Below, piece by piece: positions 56,601 through 64,000 of a DNA stretch of 64,000 bases (positions within the stretch are counted from its first letter, which is position 1; each line of letters opens with the position of its first letter). The stretch is from Thioalkalivibrio paradoxus ARh 1. GTDB lineage: Bacteria > Pseudomonadota > Gammaproteobacteria > Ectothiorhodospirales > Ectothiorhodospiraceae. The notes under the pieces were generated by a model. It did no database searches. It was given only the letters and a program-made list of their open reading frames with translations, and was not told where the DNA came from. Both the position numbers and the translations under genes were made by a program. The DNA lies in the NCBI RefSeq assembly GCF_000227685.2, contig NZ_CP007029.1:2206501-2270500 (forward strand). Reading direction: 5' to 3'.

Positions 56601-56992
56601 ATTGCGCCGCCATTGGCCACCAGCGCGGCCAATCGCTCCGGCGGCGGCGGGCAGTGGATCGCGACATGGGAAACGCCGTGAACCGCCCTGGCATCGGGAA
56701 ACGACTTCAGCGTGTGCTTGAGATGAACGCGAACGACCGTACCGGCCGGAAGTTCCACCGGCCGTTCGGTGTAGTGCGTCAGCTGTCGGTGCGCCAGCTG
56801 CGGCGCCTGCTCGCGCAGCCGCGCGAGGCTCCGGGCCGTATGCGGCACCAGCGCATGTCGTGTCCCCACCGCATGCAGCCAGTACTCCTCGCCGGGATGG
56901 GCATCGGACAGATCCGCGTGAAACACCGTGGGCACCGGTCCCGAGACCCCGGCGGCCTTGCCGCCGTCATTCCTTTCGACAGCTCCGGTCAT
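53666..56992 (-). CDS. Large protein of unknown function with hydrophobic core and propeller-like C-terminus
   Basis: 1108 aa. I do not recognise the family. There is no signal peptide. Residues 1-420 look soluble and mixed alpha/beta. Three hydrophobic stretches follow: 427-452 (GGVMTGIFNLGVPAFMLAAA), 470-491 (glycine-rich FVAAVVGGGVAFFGAQF) and 534-560; they could insert into a membrane or act as a pore. The C-terminal 240 residues contain repeated strand-turn units (LHPAGYVIAVTSHNRINKLQI, then RPVAVTCSYDGTILVLED, then LDIAAVGNEKQTYIYVLYYT) like an NHL-type propeller. AAGGAG precedes the ATG. Middle gene of the operon, 86 bases upstream of the glycine-rich gene. No close comparison is possible here. 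Confidence 0.7.
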   Translation of the reverse strand: MTGAVERNDGGKAAGVSGPVPTVFHADLSDAHPGEEYWLHAVGTRHALVPHTARSLARLREQAPQLAHRQLTHYTERPVELPAGTVVRVHLKHTLKSFPDARAVHGVSHVAIHCPPPPERLAALVANGGAMHQTIDYVSTAKSLVFHHADLINKDPETTRIIHDYMDNNVQISGQFNDLAAQMRRMGPPTENSGWARLVPFTPDNPDAGYHGDKTYYFAQPTPASMDAAGAVMTSMMKATKNDPRLKVRKDPRTGQWQGKWTQQTGQSVDIATASESLQLAADIRALAGDDWNATLQNSRVVHGMKTAMEVLDRDKRKVKLTLTNEYIRYLGAYIRFYDADGNAMKVPDWNADAGIITEVINEALDIQYDDLRFIGYIGPVNNVMAIPIVADPGKLEVTLTFPPDAVSASIYGSGLGTGADHWPKTPIVGGVMTGIFNLGVPAFMLAAATAAQSYKPLYDIVDELSGNKKFVAAVVGGGVAFFGAQFGVSAAHKEMNWHAFSTLAQLLFNKAATKALLWVEAEMATEEAADEIPYAGWIMIAINIATGIAQMAETIVEVATSPWNIENRISTAITTQVTLHPDPRHGTWPQGPAGSSASYTVKMIYKDQARPARLVQHDLPAGFSDATLAASFPNNTLGGQVKFEADFYLDRWLAGKATTGWLENDESDVAQVTMYLVQYPIPLTEKSIYRHSALLTFREGRYQWQPTAEAPTATIASRNTSSTGNAISEWYGLTLSQRQGMIGFAWKAAGMGIDSCVSGQGGQLNAFQNIAIPGMSVPAAKFPQCGFEGPTQLVYDPYPPKFEMKDGQWVLGPDGKPCPDPNDVALGAYYIDPRKSDVSLDKDGGYHLRRVVLDTGTPFDTGAKLPSHGRFPFFPTSFALHPAGYVIAVTSHNRINKLQIAPLSIDGAADDALPVARTYAGEALETDRAGLLFRPVAVTCSYDGTILVLEDTRAEGQGSHVVARIQAFDLHGDPVNRFVDADGHPTPFLPLFQSGEHSYLDIAAVGNEKQTYIYVLYYTGDGAAATDYSMAVYQYGTEAPKVNPLVTTPDIPAAKLVVDLWHTVYTLNFDMTTDGSGHHAGPGNASTGPAGRTVPSVSEWIPPLPGT

Positions 56993-57116
56993 GACATCTC
57001 CTTGCACAATGCTTGATGGATGAATCCAGCCCGGCGGTCTCTCCCGCGTGGCAGCGTGCGTGGAACGCCCGTAGGCGATGCGACACCGTCCGGGAAGCCG
57101 GCTGCCACGATGGCGC

Positions 57117-59528
57117 CTAACGCGTCGGGCACTTCGGGGTCTTGAGCACGACCCATTGGTTGTTCGCGGAGTTGAACTCCGCGCACTGGCTGGTCTGCAG
57201 CGCCCGATAGCTCCCGTCCAGCTGCAACGCCGCGCAGTCGAAGCCGGCATTGCATCCGACCTCGAGGAAGGCGAGCCGGCCATCGGGGTTTTGCTTGGCG
57301 CTGTTGGCGATTGCCGACAGCGCGCCGACGCTCGACAGCGAATTCCCCGAAAGATCCAGGTAGCTGAGCGAGGTGAGACGATCGAGGCTCGGGTTGTAAG
57401 CGTCGAGCACCGAGGCGAGCTGGTTGTCCGAGGCATCGGCGTAGATCAGCGTGTCCTGGATGGCCAGGTCGAGCGCGGTGAGCGCATTGCCCGATACATC
57501 CAGCACCTCCAGCGCCTGCAGGATATCGAGGTGCTGAATCGACTTGAGCCGGTTGTTCGAGGCATCGAGCCGCACCAGGCCGGTGGTGTTCGACAGGTCG
57601 AGCAGCGTGAGCGCGTTGTTGGCAATCTTCAGGCTCTGCAGGTTCGGAAGCGGCAGCGCGTACTGCTCGATCCGGTTGGCGCTCAGGTCCAGGCTCAGCA
57701 GCGAAGTGAAGTGCTCGAGCCCGGTGAGATCCTCGATCTGCCGTCCAGGACAGCGGACCTCGGGCAGCGCCTGGGCAGTCTGTACCGTCACCTCTGACGG
57801 GTGCCCCGGCAGCATCTCCAGAATGCAGGACTTCAGATTGTCATCCTTGAAGTGGACGATGTCGCCGGGAGGCGCATCACAGGGCGGTTTCGACCACACC
57901 GTCCGCAACGCGTGGTCGGGGGGCGGCGAACAGTCGCGCGTCTGCCAGCCGGGGATAATCCACTGCCGGCCGGTGCAGGGGGCGACCTCGCCGTTCGGAC
58001 AGTACACGCTCGCGTTCAGCACCGGAAACGTAACGGGCCCGTACGCCTCCTGGGTGATGTCGATGGTGCCACACCAGTTGAATCCCGCCTTGGGCGGGCA
58101 GCACTCGCCGGCCGGCGGCATCACTGCGGCCTGGAAGTCGGCGGCGGTGATCGTGGCGTTGCTGAAATCGCTGCCACCCAGCTGCGTACAGGTGAAATCG
58201 ACACCCGTGCCGCCGCTGTCCGGGGTGGTCTTCATGGTCGTGCCGGTGAAGCGGGCCTGTTGCAGCACCGAGCCGTGAAAGCTGACGTTCTCCAGGATGG
58301 AACCATCGAAACTGACGTCCGGCATGATCACGCCGTTGAAGCTCGTTCCCTGCAGGGTCGCGTCGTTGAATCGGGCCCGGGTCAGGATGACGCTGTTGAA
58401 CTGGACGAAGTTGACGGCTGCGCCGGAAAAGTAGGTGTCGGTCAGGTCGGCTCCGAGCACGGAAGCGGCCGGCAGCGTACCGCTGGGCGTGAGGTCCGCA
58501 TGGATGAAGCTGGCGTTCCTGAGGGTCGCTCCCGACAGGTTCGCGCCATGCAGCACCGCGAAATTCAGCGTGGCGTGCGAGAGATTGGCTCCCCTGAACA
58601 CCGCCTGTGTGAGATCCGCTGCCTTGCGTGGATCCCGCGAATCCGGGGTGTCCGGGCAGGCCTTGCCGTTGGGATTGTCCTTGTCGTCGCCCTTGGCTCC
58701 ATAAAACCGCGCGCAGGAGAGCCCGGCGCCGGTCAGGTCGGCGTGCACCAGGCGGACGCCGTTCAGGGCGGCGTCGTCGAGCTTCGCCGCGATCAGATTC
58801 GCTCCGCTGAAGTCCACGCCGGTGAGATTGGCGCCGGTCATGTCGATGCTGCTGAAGTTCGCGCCCACCAGGATCGCGCCCGTGATGTCCTTCCCCTTCA
58901 GGGAAAAGGTGCTGGGGCTCACGTTCTGGAAGTTGGTGCGGGTGAAGTCGATCTGCCCCCAGTGGTCGGTGGTGATCGCGTTCACGTCCAGCGTGGCATG
59001 GCTGAAATCGGTGCGACAGCCGTCGCCGGCGGCGATCTGCTGCCGCGGCCCGAACTCCGCGTGCATCAGCGACGTGCCCGAGAAGTCGGTGCAGCGGAAC
59101 TCGGCGAAGGTGAAGCGGGTGGCGTTCAGGATGGCGTCAATGAAACAGGTCTCGTGAAGCACCGCGCCGGAGAAATTCACAGGCCCGAAACCGGAGGGGC
59201 CCAGGTCGGCTCCCCTGAAGCTCGCACCGGTCAGGTCCTGGCCGTCGAAGCGGGCCCCCTTCAGGATCGCGTTCTCGAAGTTGGCGCCCCGCAACGAGCC
59301 GGCCGGGCGGTCATGGAAGTTGCGGTTGGTGAGGTCCTGCCCCGAGTAGTCCGGCCCCGAGGGCGCAACAGGACAGGCCGAGCGATGCTCGAGACTGGGC
59401 GGCTGGTGTGCGTCTCGTAACGGGGCGTCGGCTGCGAACGCCGCCGATCCACCTGTCAGTAAGAGCACGAACCCAGCAGCGCGTACACTCGATCCGGGCC
59501 CGGCAACGGTCTGCAATGCTGTGAACAT
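57117..59528 (-). CDS. Secreted pentapeptide-repeat and leucine-rich-repeat protein
   Basis: 803 aa, first gene of the operon. Signal peptide (1-32, ending AAFA). A very long pentapeptide-repeat section (about 60-470; A(D/N)LxG units, interrupted near 275-305 by a Cys-bearing acidic loop), a Cys-rich linker (475-560), and four to six leucine-rich repeats (597-735; LLSLDLSANRI, LVRLDASNNRL and LEVLDVSGNAL types), then a Cys-bearing tail. The combination of pentapeptide coil and LRR in one exported protein is not one I recognise; both folds bind other proteins. The ATG was chosen for the signal peptide; a GTG three codons earlier is possible. Confidence 0.75.
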   Translation of the reverse strand: MFTALQTVAGPGSSVRAAGFVLLLTGGSAAFAADAPLRDAHQPPSLEHRSACPVAPSGPDYSGQDLTNRNFHDRPAGSLRGANFENAILKGARFDGQDLTGASFRGADLGPSGFGPVNFSGAVLHETCFIDAILNATRFTFAEFRCTDFSGTSLMHAEFGPRQQIAAGDGCRTDFSHATLDVNAITTDHWGQIDFTRTNFQNVSPSTFSLKGKDITGAILVGANFSSIDMTGANLTGVDFSGANLIAAKLDDAALNGVRLVHADLTGAGLSCARFYGAKGDDKDNPNGKACPDTPDSRDPRKAADLTQAVFRGANLSHATLNFAVLHGANLSGATLRNASFIHADLTPSGTLPAASVLGADLTDTYFSGAAVNFVQFNSVILTRARFNDATLQGTSFNGVIMPDVSFDGSILENVSFHGSVLQQARFTGTTMKTTPDSGGTGVDFTCTQLGGSDFSNATITAADFQAAVMPPAGECCPPKAGFNWCGTIDITQEAYGPVTFPVLNASVYCPNGEVAPCTGRQWIIPGWQTRDCSPPPDHALRTVWSKPPCDAPPGDIVHFKDDNLKSCILEMLPGHPSEVTVQTAQALPEVRCPGRQIEDLTGLEHFTSLLSLDLSANRIEQYALPLPNLQSLKIANNALTLLDLSNTTGLVRLDASNNRLKSIQHLDILQALEVLDVSGNALTALDLAIQDTLIYADASDNQLASVLDAYNPSLDRLTSLSYLDLSGNSLSSVGALSAIANSAKQNPDGRLAFLEVGCNAGFDCAALQLDGSYRALQTSQCAEFNSANNQWVVLKTPKCPTR

Positions 59529-60007
59529 CCCTGTCACCCCGCGTACGGTTGGTTGGCAGGCACTCGGCTCCGATGGCCGGAACCAGCCGCAGAATCGTTG
59601 CCAGCAACTCGCGCCGCCCGAGCACCTCGCCTACTTAGAACGCACGATCTACGACTTTCCGACTAGTGTAGTCAGCATCCGGCGTTTTTTCACCGGCAAG
59701 TCCCCAACGCGGAGCATGGGCGGATTCCCAGGCCACGAGCGTGTGCCGTTCCCAGCGTCTGGACCGCGGCAAGGCCGTCGCCGGCAATGGCGTTCCCGAA
59801 CGCAGCAGAGCTATCGCGGGCGACATCGATTTCCCCACGTCGAAACCGTGCCCAGTCGTGCGCACCCAGCGGGCCGTGCCGCTGCCGATTTGTGGAACGA
59901 ACCTTGCGGTCCAGCAGGCCCAGCGCAACCCTCTGGGGTCACGTCGGTGCGGGGCCGTCGCGCTCGACCTGCACAAGCCTCGGCGCGAGGTAGTCTCCCT
60001 ATGCCGG
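59529..60007. other. Intergenic region upstream of the three-gene operon
   Basis: 479 bases with no supported gene. Both flanking genes point left, so this gap holds the promoter of the pentapeptide/LRR operon at its left end and the 3' side of carbonic anhydrase at its right. I see no convincing -35/-10 pair and no terminator. A 113-codon minus-strand frame in it has no domain. Confidence 0.5.
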
Positions 60008-60667
60008 TCAGCCGATCGATCCCATGGGTCCGGGGTAACTCACCTCCTCCAGCTCGCCGGTATCAACGTCGTAGATGAACCCACGCACCGTCACCGCGTC
60101 GGGCCCGCTGGCAGGAAGCCACGGGTGATTCTTGATCGCCGAAATGCCCCGCCGAACGTCCCACGCCAGACGCTCCATGTTCTTGTCGTCGCGCGGCGAG
60201 TCCAGTGGCTCGATCGGGCCGCGGAAGGCATGGAAGGCAACCGGACTGCTCGAGGCCTTGCCGGTACTGACGAAGGTACGGCCAGTTGCCTGACCGAGCA
60301 GCTTCTCCGCGGCCGCATCGCCCTCGAGGCCGGCCTTGAGCAGATCGTCGGTGAATGCCAGCATGCCGCAGCGGGTGTGGTGGATGAGGATGATCTCGTT
60401 GGTGTTCAACAGGTGATGCGAGATAATCAGGCAGCGGATCGCATCCTCGGTGACGACGCCGCCGGCGTTGCGGATGATATGCGCCTCGCCGGTCTGCAGT
60501 CCCAGCAGGTCTTCGACGTCCAGGCGTGCATCCATGCAGGCGACGACCGCCACGCGCCGCGACGGCTGGATCGGCTGTTTGCCGGGGTAGCCCGGCATGT
60601 GTACCGGTTCGCCACTGGCATATTGCTGGTTGTTTCGGAGAAGTTCGTCTGTGTTCGAGGTCGCCAT
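60008..60667 (-). CDS. Beta-class carbonic anhydrase
   Basis: 219 aa. It interconverts CO2 and bicarbonate. The zinc ligands C44, H97 and C100 are in place, with the D46/R48 dyad in CMDARLD and a GGVVTEDA loop nearby. It is of the compact cytoplasmic kind; no signal peptide. AGGGG just upstream of the ATG supports the start. A possible TATAAG -10 lies about 85 bases upstream but without a good -35. It may supply bicarbonate for carbon fixation, but no carboxysome or RuBisCO gene is in the window. Confidence 0.93.
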   Translation of the reverse strand: MATSNTDELLRNNQQYASGEPVHMPGYPGKQPIQPSRRVAVVACMDARLDVEDLLGLQTGEAHIIRNAGGVVTEDAIRCLIISHHLLNTNEIILIHHTRCGMLAFTDDLLKAGLEGDAAAEKLLGQATGRTFVSTGKASSSPVAFHAFRGPIEPLDSPRDDKNMERLAWDVRRGISAIKNHPWLPASGPDAVTVRGFIYDVDTGELEEVSYPGPMGSIG

Positions 60668-60809
60668 GGTATCCCCTCCAAGCCTGTCGTCTGATGGATG
60701 ACGCGCATACTCTCCCGGTCGGCACGTTGCAGCGCGTTCGCGTAACCTCTCTTATAGTTGGCCGGAGCGGACAATCACAGGCAGGCGCGCATCGTGCTGC
60801 AGCCGTCGC

Positions 60810-61235
60810 ACCATCGAACGCATTCAGCCGCAGCAGTATCCGCGCTTCGACAGCCTGCGGGATGTCCCCCTGGGGATCTGGAAAAATCCGAAGCTGATTG
60901 TCGAACGATTCCTTCCCGAGCGTGAGGACGACGTCTTCTTCGTCCGGTACTGGACGTTTTTCGGATCCCGCCAGATGAGCGGCCGGTACGGGTCTTACGA
61001 CCCGATTGTGAAATTCGGCAACCGGGTCACCCCGGACACTGCCGTGGAGATTCCACCGGCGCTTCGACGCACGAGGAACGAACTGGGGATGGACTACGGC
61101 CGCTTCGACTATGTCATGCATGACGGAAACCCCGTGCTGCTGGACGTCAACAAGACGATGGGCGGGGGGGCACCCCTGCGCGGCTATCGGCAGGCGCTGG
61201 CCGAATTGGCGGCGGGAATCGAGGATTTCGTGTAA
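60810..61235 (+). pseudogene. 5'-truncated ATP-grasp ligase remnant
   Basis: The reading frame gives family-like sequence from TIERIQPQQYPRFD onward, with LIVERFLPE (lid strand), ELGMDYGRFDYV and LLDVNKTMGG, the Asp and Asn magnesium ligands that close the ATP-grasp fold. The N-terminal two-thirds, including the ATP-binding lysine, is absent, and the first ATG is 55 codons in. It ends one base into the methyltransferase start (TAATG). A deletion or recombination that brought in the divergent carbonic anhydrase gene probably removed the 5' part. An 86-aa product from the internal ATG cannot be an active ligase. Confidence 0.65.
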
Positions 61236-62200
61236 TGAAATGCCATGATCATTCGGCGCTACGCGGCCACATTCCACCCGAGACGTTCGATGTCCAGGAA
61301 CGTGAGCGCTGGCGCCAGACTCGTTATCTGGAAGCGCTCGCGGAACATCACCGTCACAGCACCGATCGGAGCGACCTCTTGCACGCGATTGGGGCACTGT
61401 TCGAAGCGCTGGAGCAACTCGGGCGTGGATTCCGGCAATCGGCGCCCACGGCGATCCTGGACGTAGGGTGCGGCAATGGTGAGGTCGCATCGCGCCTCCT
61501 GCGAATGCTTTCGGCTCGCTGTGCGATCGACTATCTCGGCATGGACATCGACGCACGGATGCTGAAGGAGGCGCGATCGCACCTAATGGCCCAAACTCCA
61601 ACGGGAAGCCGGGCGGTGCTTCGGCTGGCCGACTACCGCGACCGGACATGCTGGGATGCACTGGCCGATCATGCGTTCGATTTCGTCTGGATGGTCCACA
61701 GTGGCTACTATCTGAGTCACGGGCACACCGCCTTTCTTCAACGGCTCAGCAGCTTGCTTACTCCGGACGGGCTCGCCGTCCTCATTCACAATCCGGAAGG
61801 CAATGCGCCGTTCCTGGCTGCGGCACGGACGGTCGATCTGCAGTGCGACGCGTTGCGATTCCGCCGCGAGATCGTTGTGCCAACCATATCGCCCGCCGTG
61901 TACGAGGCGATGGCAACGGATCCAGAGGATCTGGATGCCTTCAGCCGGACATTCCAAGCCACCCCGGCTGCCCGGGCACTGCGCCTGATGCTCGAGTTCT
62001 ACCTCCCCGAATACCCGCTCGAGGCCCTGCCGGCCGACGCCCGGTCGACTTACGTGAGGCAGTGGCAACATCACTTGGCGTCCGAGCAGAATCGCTTTTC
62101 CAACCAACACGAGATGGTGCTGCTGTGGGCACGCGGGTATCCCCACGAGACCCGCAAGCAGCTTGTCACGACTTTGCGGGGAGTCCTTGCACATGAGTGA
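61235..62200 (+). CDS. SAM-dependent methyltransferase (class I)
   Basis: 321 aa. Motif I is ILDVGCGNGE (74-83); the acidic end of strand 2 is YLGMDID. The central region DFVWMVHSGYYL followed by LLTPDGLAVLIHNPEG has the layout of class I methyltransferases, with some resemblance to histamine N-methyltransferase-like enzymes. The last third (LRLMLEFYLPEYPL) is helical and probably binds substrate. It is coupled to the truncated ATP-grasp gene (TAATG) and to the next methyltransferase (eight-base overlap), suggesting a formerly intact biosynthetic operon. Confidence 0.85.
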   Translation: MKCHDHSALRGHIPPETFDVQERERWRQTRYLEALAEHHRHSTDRSDLLHAIGALFEALEQLGRGFRQSAPTAILDVGCGNGEVASRLLRMLSARCAIDYLGMDIDARMLKEARSHLMAQTPTGSRAVLRLADYRDRTCWDALADHAFDFVWMVHSGYYLSHGHTAFLQRLSSLLTPDGLAVLIHNPEGNAPFLAAARTVDLQCDALRFRREIVVPTISPAVYEAMATDPEDLDAFSRTFQATPAARALRLMLEFYLPEYPLEALPADARSTYVRQWQHHLASEQNRFSNQHEMVLLWARGYPHETRKQLVTTLRGVLAHE

Positions 62201-62987
62201 GCAGCAGTACTTCGATACGATCGCCGACGGATACGGGACGCTGGACACGGGATCCACGCCGGTCCGGCGCTACGCAGAAACCCATACACTTTCGAGATTG
62301 CTACCGCCCTTGCAGGGGCGGACAGTACTCGAACTTGCCTGTAGTGATGGATTCTTCTCCCGCATCATTCGTCGGCATGGCGCCGCGTCGGTGCTGGCCG
62401 TCGACCTATCTCCGCAGATGATCGCACTGGCACGCCTGCATGAAGAACGGGATCCGCTCGGGATCGAATACCGAACGGGCAGCGTCCTCGATATCGGGAT
62501 ATTGGGTGCGTTCGACCTCGTTTTCTCCCCGTTCGTGATGAGCTATGCGAAAGATCGGGCCGAACTCCTGCAGATGTGCCGCATCCTCTACGACAATCTC
62601 AAGCCGGGAGGAACACTCCTGAGCATGAACGACAATCCCGACCTGCTTCCAGACTCCGAAACGGGCTTTGAGAAATATGGGAAGACCAAGCGCATCGCCG
62701 AACTGGCCAAGGACGCAGCAAAGCTGACGGTCACCTGGCTCGTGCCCGATGCCGAGGGCGGAATCCAACAGCTGGCGTTCGACTGCCGCTACTTCACCCG
62801 CGACGCGCTGGAATGGGCACTCTCAGAGGCCGGCTTCGTCGACGTTCGGATCCATCGTCCGGGCATATCGCCGGAGGGGATGGAACGCTACGGAACGGAT
62901 TACTGGACACTCTTCCTGGAACACCCGCTGTTGGTGTTCGTGAAAGCACGCAAACCGGGGGACCGGACGCCGACACCCGAGGCATAG
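62193..62987 (+). CDS. SAM-dependent methyltransferase (class I)
   Basis: 264 aa. Motif I VLELACSDGFFS (45-56), the acidic strand AVDLSPQMI, motif DLVFSPFVMSYA, then LKPGGTLLSMNDN. Residues 180-264 form a helical substrate cap with a late YWTLFLEHPLLVFVKAR strand typical of small-molecule methyltransferases. The ATG (MSEQQYF) was chosen; an earlier in-frame start would lie within the upstream gene. Last gene of this small operon. Confidence 0.85.
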   Translation: MSEQQYFDTIADGYGTLDTGSTPVRRYAETHTLSRLLPPLQGRTVLELACSDGFFSRIIRRHGAASVLAVDLSPQMIALARLHEERDPLGIEYRTGSVLDIGILGAFDLVFSPFVMSYAKDRAELLQMCRILYDNLKPGGTLLSMNDNPDLLPDSETGFEKYGKTKRIAELAKDAAKLTVTWLVPDAEGGIQQLAFDCRYFTRDALEWALSEAGFVDVRIHRPGISPEGMERYGTDYWTLFLEHPLLVFVKARKPGDRTPTPEA

Positions 62988-63258
62988 GAATCCAGAGGGC
63001 GTTCAGGCGTGCAGACCGCAGGCAGGCGGCGATGCGATCGGATCTGCCCAGCGCTCACCAGGCATCGTGGAAAACCGTCCGCATGCCTCCGGTGCAGTGG
63101 TCGGCCGCGCTGCACCATTCTCGATCCGAACGCGATGGTGCCCTCGTCACCAGCCGCTGCAGGAACCTGGACTCTGCACCGCAGCCGCGGGTCCGCAAAC
63201 GCCAGTGTGTCGAAGCCATTGCGGCTGGAGGCGGACTCGCAACGTCCGACGACTGCGG
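62988..63258. other. Gap with no supported gene
   Basis: Between the second methyltransferase and the convergent dehydrogenase. No domain, hairpin or promoter that I can defend. Confidence 0.4.
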
Positions 63259-64000
63259 TCACCCGCCTGCGTCTGCCCGCGTAACCCGAAGCACGCGTCC
63301 GTCCGGCTTGTCGGTCAGCAGGTACAGCGCGCCATCCGGGCCCTCTCGCACGTCGCGCAGGCGCTCGCCGACTTCCGCGAACAGCACCTCCTCGCCGATC
63401 ACCCGGGTACCGTCGAGCGACAGCCGGCGCACTTGGCGCTGCACCAGCGAACTGATCAGCAGGCTTCCGTGCCACTCGGGAAACAGATCGCCGCGGTACA
63501 GCGCCATTCCCGACGGCGCGATTGCCGGGGTCCAGTGCCGCACCGGCTCGCGCATGCCCGGCAGCGAGGTATAGGGCGTGATCCGGGCCCCGGAATAATC
63601 GATGCCGTGACTGGCCATCGGCCATCCATAGTTCACACCGGGTTCGATCAGGTTGAGTTCGTCGCCGCCACGCGGCCCGTGCTCGTGCGCCCAGAGCACC
63701 GCGTTCTGCGCATCGAAGACGATCCCTTGCACGTTCCGGTGCCCATAGCTGTAGATTTCCGGGAGTGCATCGGCCCTGCCGACAAACGGGTTGTCTGCCG
63801 GTACCCGCCCATCGCGATGCACGCGAACGATGCTGCCAGTGTGGCTGTCCAGGCGCTGCGCGTCCTCGCGATTGTCAAAGGCATCGCCCAAACCCAGCAC
63901 GAGCGTGCCGTCCGGAAGCAGTGCCAAACGTCCGCCGAAGTGCACGGGAGTCGCGCGCTTCGGACGTGCCTCGAACAGCACCTCGACATCCGCCAGCCGG
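63259..64000 (-). CDS. PQQ-dependent sugar dehydrogenase (YliI-like), C-terminal part
   Basis: The frame is open to the window edge, so the N-terminus is outside. About 247 residues of a six-bladed propeller are visible: FGGRLALLPDGTLVLGLGD, then YSYGHRNVQGIVFD, HEHGPRGGDELNLI and NYGWPMASHGIDYSG, which are the signature loops of soluble aldose sugar dehydrogenases that bind PQQ and calcium. It ends near DGALYLLTDKPDGRVLRV. The enzyme probably oxidises aldose sugars in the periplasm; signal peptide not visible here. Confidence 0.9.
   Translation of the reverse strand, partial: RLADVEVLFEARPKRATPVHFGGRLALLPDGTLVLGLGDAFDNREDAQRLDSHTGSIVRVHRDGRVPADNPFVGRADALPEIYSYGHRNVQGIVFDAQNAVLWAHEHGPRGGDELNLIEPGVNYGWPMASHGIDYSGARITPYTSLPGMREPVRHWTPAIAPSGMALYRGDLFPEWHGSLLISSLVQRQVRRLSLDGTRVIGEEVLFAEVGERLRDVREGPDGALYLLTDKPDGRVLRVTRADAGG

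Noticed and set aside
53666-57436. Longer form of the 1108-aa protein starting 148 codons upstream
   Set aside because: The extension overlaps the end of the LRR gene in another frame and has no family-like features; AAGGAG directly precedes the internal ATG.
57117-59528. Qnr/MfpA-like DNA-mimicking quinolone-protection protein
   Set aside because: The protein has a signal peptide, is much larger, and contains leucine-rich repeats, so a cytoplasmic gyrase-binding role is unlikely.
59635-59976. 113-codon minus-strand frame upstream of the three-gene operon
   Set aside because: No ribosome-binding site, no domain, and an Arg/Pro/Ser-rich composition typical of chance frames in GC-rich DNA.

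Overview
The window is about 64 kb of GC-rich chromosome from a gammaproteobacterium. The evidence is the gene order rpsB-tsf-pyrH-frr-uppS-cdsA-dxr-rseP-bamA-skp-lpxD-fabZ-lpxA, a glnD next to map, a RelA with a dead hydrolase domain, a tesA/ybbA/ybbP locus, and a 14-gene nuo operon with separate nuoC and nuoD. Together with the high GC and the dispersed repeats this suggests a purple-sulfur or sulfur-oxidising lineage such as Ectothiorhodospiraceae, but the family-level placement is inference.

Layout. Bases 1-3562 (+ strand) hold the tail of a PP2C/SpoIIE-type phosphatase, an orphan family-3 solute-binding protein, and a coupled trio: a GNAT acetyltransferase, a RimK-like ATP-grasp ligase and a TupA-like ATP-grasp protein. 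Bases 3571-18042 (- strand) are the complete respiratory complex I operon nuoA-N. It is interrupted between genes by five copies of one palindromic-ended repeat, three of them in tandem, and by a second repeat family. Bases 18368-21547 (+) encode glycogen phosphorylase and a thioredoxin-fold/HEAT-like protein. Bases 21728-34344 (-) are the essential envelope and translation cluster from rpsB to lpxA. Bases 34544-37986 (+) encode map and glnD.

Bases 38120-42216 hold an unknown membrane protein (-), helicase hrpB (+) and a DUF4124 protein (-), followed by tRNA-Arg(CCU). Bases 42886-44444 are a decayed patch containing a DUF6361 pseudogene with an in-frame amber stop and a truncated helix-turn-helix gene. 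Bases 44445-51338 carry a DUF302 protein, tesA, the ybbA/ybbP-type ABC exporter and relA.

The most unusual accessory region is 51552-59528 (-). It is a three-gene operon: a secreted pentapeptide plus leucine-rich-repeat protein (803 aa), a 1108-aa protein with hydrophobic central segments and a propeller-like C-terminus, and a secreted pentapeptide/beta-helix/glycine-rich protein (675 aa). It is followed by a beta-carbonic anhydrase (-), a 5'-truncated ATP-grasp remnant, two SAM methyltransferases (+), and the C-terminal part of a PQQ-type sugar dehydrogenase (-) running off the window.

How the parts work together. Complex I supplies proton-motive force. The rpsB-lpxA cluster couples translation factors to undecaprenyl phosphate, CDP-diacylglycerol, lipid A and outer-membrane protein assembly. 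GlnD and RelA sense nitrogen and amino-acid status. The accessory regions look like surface-modification or secreted-protein modules with no assigned function.
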